A program made the position numbers and the translations under genes. Below are positions 1 to 9,177 of a DNA stretch of 46,281 bases, piece after piece; position 1 is the stretch's first letter, and each line of letters opens with the position of its first letter. The notes below the pieces were generated by a model. It made no database searches. It was not told where the DNA came from and saw only the letters and a program-made list of their open reading frames with translations. The stretch spans positions 1 to 46,281 of the forward strand of contig BPQB01000139.1 in the NCBI GenBank assembly GCA_019973155.2. Reading direction: 5' to 3'. The DNA comes from Phanerochaete sordida. Its lineage: Eukaryota; Basidiomycota; Agaricomycetes; Polyporales; Phanerochaetaceae.

Positions 1-737
1 TATACAGTACCAAGCCACAGTGCACGTGTACAGCCGGGTACAGCCAGTCAGTGCCGAACGCTGCCACGTATAGCCTCGGACATAGCCTGCAGAAGAGAAG
101 ATCGGAAATGAAAAGAAGTTCATGACAGTGGGAGTCTGCCTGGGGGCCAGGCAGATGGTCATTAGAGGGAGACGGTTGAGAGTGGGGAGCAAATGGAGAC
201 GGGGACGGCGGGATTGGAGAGGAGTCCGGGTACCAGAGTTCTTGACCAGGCTCAAGATCGTCAAGCTCTGCATCTTCGCGAGTGTGGCGTTCGGATACAG
301 CGGCCTGCAAGGCACCGGAGATGTCGCAGCCATCCAACAGGATAACTACTTCGTCAACAGTGCCTTCCGCTGCTTGTAGTGTAGCAGGTTGCTCGGCCTA
401 GAAACGAAGTACGGTCAGAAAGTTCAGAGACGCAAGCAGGGACACGTACGTCAGGGATGGCCGTTTGGTTTTGCGCGGCGGTCATTCGACGTGTTAGCGG
501 GGCCATTTAGAGTGGGTTGCAGGATGTGCGATGGGGGACAAGGTGTAATGATGAAGGTTAGGACGTAGCTGCTTAAATACTAAGTGGAACGTACCTTGGT
601 CAGTGCACCGGGTGGCCAATGATCGGAGAAACCGAGTGGCCAGCCAAAGACCTCCCCCAGAACCGGTGTGGCGCGGCCCAGGAGTTCTTGTTAGCTACCA
701 TCATGTCACCTGCATCTCCACAGCCTGCGTCACCGTT
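1..737. other. No supported gene upstream of the satellite
   Basis: This stretch has only one plus-strand open frame worth noting, at 122-379 (85 codons). Its product is basic at the N terminus, with no domain, signal peptide or low-complexity pattern that I recognise. Non-coding DNA, or the end of a gene lying outside the window, fits better. GT-AG pairs exist but do not join into a recognisable protein. Confidence 0.5.
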
Positions 738-2257
738 GGGCTGATAGGTTCTGCGGCGCGCCACTCGCCCGTGTTCACCTTCGCGCGCTGCGGCGCCGCT
801 GGACTGACAAGTCCTACGGCCACCGGCGCGCGCCGTCCTCGCCTCCGCGCGCTGCGCCGCCGCCGGACCGACCAGTCCTACGGCGTGCGCGGCCACCGCG
901 TCCTCACTACCGCGCGCTGCGCCGCCGCTGGACTGACAAGTCCTACGGCGTGCGCGGCCACCGCGTCCTCGCCACCGCGCGCTGCGCCGCCGCTGGACTG
1001 ACAAGTCCTACGGCGCGTGCAACTCGTCTGCCCTCACCGCCGCGCGCTGCGCCGCCGCTGGACTGACAAGTCCTACGGCGCGCGCAGCTCGTCTGCCCTC
1101 GCCTCTGCGCGCTGCGCTGCCGCTGGACTAACAAGTCCTACGGCGTGCGCGGCCGCCGTGTTCTCGTCACCGCGCGCCGCGCCGCCGCTGGACCGACTAG
1201 TCCTACGGCGTGCGTGGCCGCTGCATCCTCGCCACCGCGCGCTGCGCCGCCGCTGGACTGACGAGTCCTACGGCGCGCGCAGCTCGTCTGCCCTCGCCTC
1301 CGCGCGCTGCGCTGCCGCTGGACCGACCAGTCCTACGGCGTGCGTGGCCGCTGCATCCTCGCCACCGCGCGCTGCGCCGCCGCTGGACTGACGAGTCCTA
1401 CGGTGCGCGCAGCTCGTCTGCCCTCGCCTCCGCGCGCTGCGCTGCCGCTGGACTAACAAGTCCTACGGCGTGCGCGGCCGCCGTGTTCTCGTCACCGCGC
1501 GCCGCGCCGCCGCTGGACCGACCAGTCCTACGGCGTGCGCGGCCGCCGCGTTCTCGTCATCGCGCGCCGCGCCGCCGCTGGACCGACTAGTCCTACGGCG
1601 CGCGCAGCTCGTCTGCCCTCGCCTCCGCGCGCTGCGCCGCCGCTGGACTGACAAGTCCTACGGCCACCGGCGCGCGCCGTCCTCGCCTCCGCGCGCTGCG
1701 CCGCCGCCGGACTGACAAGTCCTACGGCGCGCGCAGCTCGTCTGCCCTCGCCTCCGCGCGCTGCGCCGCCGCTGGACCGACCAGTCCTACGGCGTGCGCG
1801 GCCACCGCGTCCTCACTACCGCGCGCCGCGCCGCCGCTGGACCGACCAGGATTACGGCATGCGCGGCCACCGCGTCCTCGTCACCGCGCGCCGCGCCGCC
1901 GCTGGGCTGACCAGCCGTACGACGCGCGCCGCTCGCGCGCCCTCGCTACGGCATGCCGCGCCGCCGCTGGACCGACCAGTCTAACAGCGTGCGCGGCCGC
2001 CGCCTCCTCGCCACCGCGCGCCGCCGCCGCGTTCACCGCGCCGCCGCTGGACCGACCAGTCCTACGGCGTGCGCAGCCGCCGCGTTCTCGTCACCGCGCG
2101 CCGCGCCGCCGCTGGGCTGACCAGCCGTACGACGCGCGCCGCTCGCGCACCGTCGCTACGGCATGCCGCGCCGCCGCTAGACTGACCAGTCCTACGGCGT
2201 GCGCGGCCGCCATGTCTTCGTCGCCATACGCCGCGCCGCCGCCGAGCTGACCAGTTT
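738..2257. repeat. 65-bp GC-rich satellite array, 24 units
   Basis: Aligning on the GGACTGACAAGTCC-like core gives unit cores starting at 738, 801, 865, 930, 995, 1060, then every 65 bp to 1645, then 1709, 1774, 1839, 1904, 1969, 2049, 2114, 2179 and 2244. The period is 65 bp with rare 63, 64 and 80 bp steps. Each unit also has a GCGCGCTGCGCCGCCGCTGG block and a variable arm of two main kinds: CAGCTCGTCTGCCCTCGCCT, or GGCCGCCGTGTTCTCGTCAC and relatives. The core is an inverted repeat (GGACT/AGTCC arms, 4-nt loop). The edge units at 738 and 2244 are the most decayed. Open frames across the array arise only from lack of stops: 65 is not a multiple of 3, so no protein repeat is possible. The function is unknown. 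Confidence 0.93.
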
Positions 2258-2513
2258 TACAGTACACATGTCCACCGTGACTTAGCCACCGCGAGCCTCG
2301 CGGATGCCATGATTTTCATCTTAGCCAATGTCAGGATATGTAACATGAAAACGTACTGTGAGGAGTAGTCGGCACATTCGGTGGCGGTGGTGGGGTAAGC
2401 GCAAAGTCGTCTTGCTAAATTTGGAAAGCATGGTGGTTATGGCGCCACTTGACCAGTCGATGTCTGACTTCCAGCATTGAACACGATTGATTCGGATCTA
2501 CCTGTACATTACT

Positions 2514-5500
2514 TCAAAACCTGTTGGGATACATCGCTCGAATACGAAGAAACATGTCTGCATCAATGGTATCCACCACCACATATTCGTCCTCTTGCAG
2601 GGAGTCCTGCGCCAGCAACGCCCCACGTTCTACAGCGCGAAGAGGAATGAAAATGCACCCATCCCGTGCTTGGAGCTTAAGTCGGATGAGCTTGAAATCC
2701 ATGTCGATATCTGATGGTCGTCCGGAGGTTTGGAATGGTTGGACTAGCGCCATGGGAAGCCGATGTCCGTCCGTGGAGCAGATGAATATGCAGACCAGCT
2801 GTGCAAACACGTACACCCCTGGTGTGTCTTGGAACAGGACTGTGTCGTAGCGGGGATGTTCATGGAAGTCCGGGCTGCAGCGAAGCAGGTCTTCCGTAAT
2901 TTCCCATGTCACTGTGGACTGGTACTGCACCTCGAGGAGCCGACAGGGTACCAACTACGAAATGACATCAGCAAGAAAATATAGACAACAATTTGAACGG
3001 ACCGTCTTATGTTTGTCCAGGGTAACAGTGTACTTGTAATCTTCCGGCTCGTGTTCCCACTCTGAATCCTTGCGATTGTCTGGAACATTGAGGAAGATGC
3101 GTAGAAATTTGTTAAGCCGGATTCGGAACTTGTCGTAGGCTGGGTCGTCTGTGTGCGCCTTCTCAAAGCCGTCGTAGGTAAGGGCAGATTCCCTTGCACC
3201 GAGGTAGATCTGCTCCCATCGGTAAGCCTCCTTGCCTTTCGGCTTACCCTCTGGCTTGTTCTCTGCTTGGGACTTGGCCTTGCTTGCCTTCGCTAGCTCT
3301 TTGCGACGGGCCTTCATCATCTTCTCCCAGGAATGAATGCTCTCACGGATGGCGGCTGCCGCAAAAAATGTCTCGTCCCACTTTGCGAGCTAGAAATGCG
3401 GTGACATTGAGTACCACGAAGATACTGAGATCCATAACTTACCTGTTGCATCACCTTCTTGAAATTGGTGCGGTTGAGATATCTCTTGCGCATAGGACCA
3501 TGGAACTTCTCTGATTGCTTCGTGGTCATGCTGACCAGAGTGCCCTTCAGTCGAACGTCTCGAGGTATGTGCTTTTGCAGGTGGACTTTGATGACGTTCC
3601 AGTCCTTGGGCTTCAGATCGGTCTCCGCGAACTGCTCATATTCCTTCAAACGGTATTAATATTGGCGTATTAGTGTACAAATTATGCCATACCTCAAGGA
3701 TGGTCCCAAAATCCAGGATAGCGTCCTCGAGCATTTTGAGAGTGGCTTCTGTATGAACTTCCAGCCCACCGAGAGTCTTGCAGAAGGTGTAGTTCCTGAT
3801 GAGCCGCATCAAAGTATATTCACGTAGGCACTCGTCCTTAGGAAAGACGTTGTAGCACCCGTGAACAATGACCTATCAAGGGTGAGCGGGATCGGTAGAA
3901 ATAGGGCTACAATGTCATACCTTGGCAAGATCATCATACTTTGATCCATCCGTGAACGAGATCTGAGTAAATCCGCGGTCGAAGTGAGTGAGATTCCGCC
4001 AACTAGGGATTTTCATGACCCTGTATAACGCCAAGAATCGAAGAATTGTTGTCAGCTCGTGGTACAGGATGTGTACCATATAAATGAAACGTACCCTTCG
4101 TCAAGCAGAATATTGAATGCCCGGCCGTCCGCAGTCCAGTCCTTCATCCGAGTTTTGAGCTCCTTGAGGCAGTGGTATCCGAAGACGCCGTTGCCAAAGT
4201 AATGCAGCTCATCGAAGGAGCTGGCCTTGAATGGATCTGTACGAGGCCACAGCCACATGACACTCTGCACCAAGGTGAGAACTGCGGAAGAAAAATCTAC
4301 TAGTGTAATATTTACTGGCAAAGGTCGAATCCCAAGATCTCTACTGGCCTCCTCTTGCTGACCTGCGGTGCGTCCTTGAAGTGCTGCCTTGCACTCGTCC
4401 ACGGTTCGAATATCGTAGTCATTTGATAGGTCCTTAAGCTCTTCGTGGGGTACATGGCAAACCGGGCATGGGTAGTTGCAGTTGTTGCCGCGGTTGAGAG
4501 TCATCATCGCCCTAAAAGTGGTAGGAGTCAAATAAAATATCAGACATCATTAAACAAGATCCTACTGCTCCTCGTAGTCGCCCGCAAAGATATTCATGAA
4601 GGTGTAGAAACACCGATCGATTCCATCTCCACAGTGGACCGCCATTCCCAAGTCCAGGTCAGCATCTGAGATGAGTGGTTGAATGATGCGTTTGACCGCT
4701 TCATGCCAGACTCGACGTTTGTGGTTTGCCCAGGACGTTGTCCCTGCAAAGCCCGCCGGATCTCCAGGCTATAGGAGACAGATCGAATGTGAGAACAACT
4801 TCTAGACACTTAAGAGGCTTACGTCTGGTAAAAAGCCTACAACATGGCCTCCTCCCAGCCCGACACCATGCCGCACATCGGCGTCCAAATTAGTAATCCG
4901 CATTACCACCGGATATCCTTTCTGTGTGCCGAAAGTTGACAGCTTATTCTTGTCAGCGTAGATGTAGATCCCCAGCGGCGTTCCGTCCTCCGGAATCTGT
5001 GACTACAGAAAGCCAAATTCGCACATAAGCAGATAGAGATTGAAAGCACAAGTCACCTGGACGTCCCACATATACGAGCCCGTAACGGGCTCTGAATCCC
5101 AGAACTGCTCCCATTTCTCGCCGTCCCACTTGGACATCCGCCGAGCATCCCACTGGAAATGTGGGGCCAGCTTTCGGTCTTCGAGCATGGTCTTGACGAG
5201 ATCTTCGGTATCTCGAGCCCACACCTCGTAGCTCCGAGGCTTCCCTTTGTGAGGAACTTCTATGTCGTGCTTCTTGAACTGGAACATAGTCGGTCCAATT
5301 ATTTAATAAAATGTAGAAAATACAATTAAACACTACATACTCCAGGGTAGCAGGAGCGCGCAAGTTCCCATGCAGCGTCTACATCCCGAGGAGCCTTGAA
5401 GGTAAAATCAGACTGGCCGCCAACCATCCTATGCATGATGTCCAGGACCACGGCTACTTGCTCGGATTTCATACCACTCTGAAGGACGGCGTTCGCAAAC

Positions 5501-6269
5501 TCGTAATCGTCCCGGGAGTTGAACGGCCTCCAGGGCTCTTTGTCCTCCAGCTGGACGGTGGGCCGCTCCTTCGTCCAGTTCTCGAAGTGGTAGGTACTGG
5601 TTCCTCGACCGCTATTTGGGTGGTATTCGACCTTGATGTCGTTCTTCTTCCGCTCTTCTCCCTCGGGCACCGGATCGGGGACTGGTCTAGTTTCTCCAGG
5701 CGGGAGCTCCGGCAACGTGTGCCCCTCGCCTTCCGCACCGACAGGAGATGTGCGCGGTCCTAGTGACGTGGTAAGGCGGGAGGGACTCATGACGAACACT
5801 CCAGTAGGTACGCACCATGGGAAGCGGAACGCTCCTCCGCAGAAGAACTCGCTGAGGAAGCGGAACGCTCCTCCGCCGAGGAGCTCGCTGAGGAAGCGTT
5901 GCCCTTGTGTGGTTCCCACGCGTCCTGAGGCGCTGTGACAACCGACCCGTGAGAAGGAGAGAGGCGGACACTGAGAATAAGAAGGTACATACCCTCAACA
6001 AGCGTCTCGACAGGCTGCTCCGGGGGCTGGACAGGAGTTGCAGGTGCCTTTTGTTGGGCTGGGTATTGTGAGCAATGTACTAGTACTGGACCAGCTAGCC
6101 ACGCACCTTTCCTGATCTTCCGTAACGCCTTTTGGTCGTTGACCATCCTCGCTGCCTTGGCTTGGCAGGCTTCTACATGTTGAGGCCACCCTCGGCTGTC
6201 CTTAAACACCTTGGGGCAGGTAGGACACTTGCGAACCTCCGTATGCTTGTGCTGCCCTCGCCGTAACAT
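2514..6269 (-). CDS. Plavaka-type (KDZ) DNA transposase, 13 exons
   Basis: This is the transposase of a cut-and-paste DNA element of the basidiomycete Plavaka group. It starts with a C2HC zinc finger (C15, C18, H31, C35), then a low-complexity Ser/Glu stretch, then the long family core. Family-like blocks are YHFENWTKERPTVQLEDKEP, a CGDG motif before DYEEQ, a CPVCH knuckle, FTDGSKYDDLAK, and a C-terminal block around ALVQPFQTSG and DEYVVVDTIDADMF. My exons, from the 5' end, are 6107-6269, 5993-6058, 5816-5932, 5341-5759, 5057-5278, 4823-5002, 4566-4768, 4095-4511, 3921-4020, 3693-3872, 3443-3643, 3003-3389 and 2514-2954. All 12 introns are GT-AG, 48-74 bp, and the frame closes to 1031 aa with no internal stop or frameshift. 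Family assignment is by recalled resemblance. Catalytic residues were not assigned. Confidence 0.85.
2514..6269 (-). mobile_element. Plavaka-like DNA transposon, coding core only
   Basis: The transposase defines a mobile element, but its ends could not be found. I looked for terminal inverted repeats and target-site duplications between 2260-2513 and 6270-6617 by eye and saw none. The 6530-6617 flank has clustered short motifs (TTGAGCGCT twice, TGAGCGCT and GAGCGATC) that look subterminal, but they have no counterpart on the other side. The satellite at 738-2257 could lie inside or outside the element. Confidence 0.6.
5824..5895 (-). repeat. Two 36-bp in-frame repeats in the transposase
   Basis: Two tandem 36-bp units begin at 5824 and 5860 and differ at a few bases. 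They lie in exon 3 of the transposase and encode two copies of a Ser/Ala/Glu/Arg 12-mer (SSAEERSASSA-like). The unit is a multiple of three, so the frame is kept. This is probably a disordered linker between the N-terminal zinc finger and the conserved core. Confidence 0.85.
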
Positions 6270-6617
6270 TGTGACTGCTCGTCGACGGACTGGTGATGAA
6301 TAGTCATGACATCCAAACTAAGGTTTGCCTTACCTGAACTCCTACAGCTCACGAAACGGGTAGAAACCAGTTGGTATGGGAGGGGGAAAGTAGTTATATG
6401 ACAGCGCAAGCAAGTATGTACAGGAAGGGAGAGGGGGAAAGATAGCAGAGACGGTGAGAGATGGAAGTGCTGTCCGCGCAGGGACACGCCGCGGGAGCAA
6501 TACTCCAGATAAAGCAAGATGCTGATAACCTGTATCTTGATCGCTCTTGACCGGTTCGTGAGCGATCAGACCGATCCTGAGAGCTTCTTGAGCGCTTTGA
6601 TGAGCGCTCCTTGAGCG
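6270..6617. other. Spacer between transposase and first F-box gene
   Basis: No gene is seen. The stretch must hold the transposase promoter (minus strand) and the 3' end of the F-box gene at 6618-8297. The 6538-6617 segment is rich in AGCGCT and GAGCG motifs in both orientations and could mark an element end, but no matching partner was found. Confidence 0.5.
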
Positions 6618-8297
6618 CTATCTATCATGAGCGTCATAGAATTTTTCCGACATTAGCTTAGGGACGAAGTGGCGTTCACTGTGGTCACTGTCGACCTCCA
6701 CTATGCCTTCCTCCCGCATGTTCTCTCTAAACACCACCATAGCCGTCCCGCGGCACTCCCTAAACAGTACGCGGCGTACGCCGTAGCCCTCCTTTCGCCG
6801 ACGTCGCAGACCCAGACGGATGCCTTCGATGTTGTGACCGTCGGGCACCTCAACTTCGTGCAGCACGATCGTCTCGAGCTCCGGGAACACAAGCTCGACG
6901 TGTTCCTGCCCGGTACCGGTACCGAACGACAGGATGGGTAGCAAGGCCTCCGAGGCTACGAACCGGCCGGCCGCGAGGGCACGCACCTTCGGCATGCGGG
7001 TCTTGAGCGCGAGCGCGAACGTCTTACCGGTGGGCCTATGGCTCGAGCTGGAGCCGATGTAAAGCGTGCGCACTTCTGCGAGGAGCAGCGCGTTGCACAT
7101 CATCATGAAGAGACTCTTGTCGTGCGTCGGGCTCGTCCGTCGGGACCGGACCGTCAGCGAGACATCCGGCTTCTTGCCCGACAGGGCCCTCGACACTGTG
7201 GGCGCCGTCGCGATGTCGTAGTCCTCCCGCCATGCACAGAACTGGTGGGCGGTCGAAGATACGGAGAGGAATGATTCGTGGGATGGTCCTGGTTGGCTGA
7301 TACCGCCGAGCCTTTCCCCAATGACAGCGACGAGGAGCTCCAGCTGCTCTTGGCTATCGTCGATGCAGGACAGCGCCAGGTGCGCCGGCGCGGGGAAGGA
7401 CATGTGCGCCAGAACGCACCAGATTGCGCTCGTTGTGCCCTGAAGACAGATGGACGAGAGCGAGGGGAACGTCCCGCAGGCATGCTTGTACACTTGAGTG
7501 GTAGGCCTTGAGACGTCCGGCAGAGTGTTGACCAGCTTAAGCTTCTGGAGATGTGGCATTTCCTTGAGCACCTGAAGTATGTGCACGATATCGACGTCTC
7601 GAAGAGCCGGCCACGGGAAGTCCAGGCTGAAGGAGAGGTGCGTCAGTGTCGGCTTGAATAAGGGCTCGGACCAAGACACGGGTGCGTTGCTGAGCTGCAA
7701 ATCGACCAGGCGGGGCATATCGACGGCGTTGAAGGGCGTCAGGAAGTACTCGACCTGGAGAGGCTCAATATCGAAGTCGCTGTCATCGTCGATCTCGATG
7801 TGGAGGGAACGCAGCTTGGGCGCCGCTCGCCGCATGCCGCCGAAATCAGAGACAGACCGCGGAACGGCATAGTTGATAAGCGTGAGGTCTTGAATACGAT
7901 GCATCTGCTCTTGAATCGGCTCCCAGAGCAGGTCGACCTCTGCCATCCTATGGATCTCGAGATGCAAAGGGGCTTGCTTTGAGCGCGCCAGCAACTCCGC
8001 AGTGAACTCTTCGAAGGTGACAGCAAAGGTGCTCCATAGCCTTGGGTTCTGGAGAGCAACTGTGCGCCAGTGGTGACAGACGTGGGCGATACGAATCCAC
8101 GCAGGGGAAGTGTACTCGTCCTCCAACCAGCTACGAACGCCACGCTGGCTCTCGGCGATCCAGAATGCGAATACCTCCGCCAAGAGTTCGTCTGGAAAAC
8201 AAGCGATAGGGATGAGGGTGTTGAGCTCTCTACCTCGTTCTGCTATTTCGTTGAAGAGCTTGTCTCTCCTGAGTTGTACCGCTGCAGATCCAGCCAT
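6618..8297 (-). CDS. F-box protein with LRR-like C-terminal region (paralogue A)
   Basis: A single-exon gene of 559 aa. An N-terminal F-box motif lies at about residues 28-95 (IPIACFPDELLAEVFAF, then WIRIAHVCHHWRTVALQNPR), the form typical of agaricomycete F-box-like proteins. The remainder alternates hydrophobic segments with LxxLxL spacing, consistent with degenerate leucine-rich repeats that would bind a substrate. By family knowledge, the F-box binds Skp1 in an SCF ubiquitin ligase; the target is unknown. It is a clear paralogue of the gene at 9178-10923: the F-box region is nearly the same and later blocks match (GYGVRRVLFRECRG in both). The start is the ATG at 8297. A probable leader intron ends one base upstream of it. 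Confidence 0.85.
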   Translation of the reverse strand: MAGSAAVQLRRDKLFNEIAERGRELNTLIPIACFPDELLAEVFAFWIAESQRGVRSWLEDEYTSPAWIRIAHVCHHWRTVALQNPRLWSTFAVTFEEFTAELLARSKQAPLHLEIHRMAEVDLLWEPIQEQMHRIQDLTLINYAVPRSVSDFGGMRRAAPKLRSLHIEIDDDSDFDIEPLQVEYFLTPFNAVDMPRLVDLQLSNAPVSWSEPLFKPTLTHLSFSLDFPWPALRDVDIVHILQVLKEMPHLQKLKLVNTLPDVSRPTTQVYKHACGTFPSLSSICLQGTTSAIWCVLAHMSFPAPAHLALSCIDDSQEQLELLVAVIGERLGGISQPGPSHESFLSVSSTAHQFCAWREDYDIATAPTVSRALSGKKPDVSLTVRSRRTSPTHDKSLFMMMCNALLLAEVRTLYIGSSSSHRPTGKTFALALKTRMPKVRALAAGRFVASEALLPILSFGTGTGQEHVELVFPELETIVLHEVEVPDGHNIEGIRLGLRRRRKEGYGVRRVLFRECRGTAMVVFRENMREEGIVEVDSDHSERHFVPKLMSEKFYDAHDR

Positions 8298-8298
8298 G

Positions 8299-8355
8299 CT
8301 ACGAGCAAGTCAGGGTTCAGCAACGAGGAGTAGTACCGTCAGGCTGTGCACGTAC
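8299..8355 (-). other. Probable 5'-leader intron of F-box paralogue A
   Basis: On the minus strand, a GTACGTGC donor at 8355, a CTGAC branch-like site and a TAG acceptor at 8299 bound a 57-bp intron. Only one base (C) separates the acceptor from the ATG at 8297. The size and signals match the coding introns in this window. Confidence 0.65.
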
Positions 8356-9177
8356 TTTCACATTCTATGCAGCGGCAAGCCGCTATGTCGTACGTTTGTG
8401 GGCGTTATGTGCGGTCTGGGATCGGGAAATGGTGGTATGGGGAAGAGGTGCGCGCGGCGCGTACCTCGCGTCTCCACAGGCGCTTGCACAGGCGTCGTCT
8501 TCAACATCATCGCAGATGATCCTGCTGAACCACAGTATCTGGCAAGGCGCGTCTTTGCAGAATGCGCCAGACAACCTGCGCGCGAAGCTTGAGCTCAACC
8601 TGCAAACCTGAGTCAACGCGGCTGCTGGCAGCTGGAATCCGTGCACGAGTCGCACCATGTTAGTACTCTTCCCCGGGTGCGTGCCCAACGCCCTATGCTA
8701 CCAACAAATTCTATAGACAGCGAGGCGCTCCTCCGACGTCTCGCCGTTCAAGCACAAAGCGATGTAGAATATTGTAGCAGACGGCGCTGTATTCCAGGTC
8801 GTACATCAGATCGCCCACAACCGCGCCGCGCCCGGCAACGGCAGCCTCAGAGACCATAGTTCACCGTCATTTCATTCCCAGGTATCAACCGGAGAACTCG
8901 ACTTCGTCCTTTACCTGGGTAGTCCACCGGCATACTCGATGGGACGCGTGCGACGATCATGAAGGCTTCGCGCGATGAATGACCAGGTGCGTCGCGGGAT
9001 CACTCCCGCGCGAGAAAGCGACGTAGGACCTCTATCAATGCGCGAATGCCCATGCCGTTCCTAGCTTATGTTGTACAGTAGATAGTTCCATTTGTAGCGG
9101 TACCCGAAGGGAAGCAGCCAGACTAGAAAAGCACCCGACCCAGGAAGATGATACAAATACAGGTCATATACAACACT
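8356..9177. other. Intergenic region between tandem F-box genes
   Basis: No coding frame with recognisable content is seen. This holds the promoter of the F-box gene to the left and the 3' flank of the one to the right, both minus strand. Short blocks (GTTATGTGC, then AATGGTGGTA about 30 bp on) recur upstream of the second F-box gene near 11040-11080, suggesting the promoters were duplicated with the genes. Confidence 0.5.

Noticed and set aside
603..1715. Several open frames of 60-130 codons on both strands across the satellite
   Set aside because: They arise from a GC-rich 65-bp repeat with few stops. The unit length is not a multiple of three, so each copy is read in a new frame and no protein repeat is kept.
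738..2257. CRISPR-like array
   Set aside because: The repeats are contiguous with related sequence throughout, not identical repeats with unique spacers, and the genome is eukaryotic.
4400..4420. GGTTCGAAT resembling a tRNA T-arm
   Set aside because: It lies within a transposase exon, and no acceptor stem, D-arm or anticodon arm can be folded around it. No other tRNA gene was seen.
2260..6617. Terminal inverted repeats and target-site duplication of the transposon
   Set aside because: No matching inverted ends could be found by eye in the two flanks, so no element boundary is claimed.
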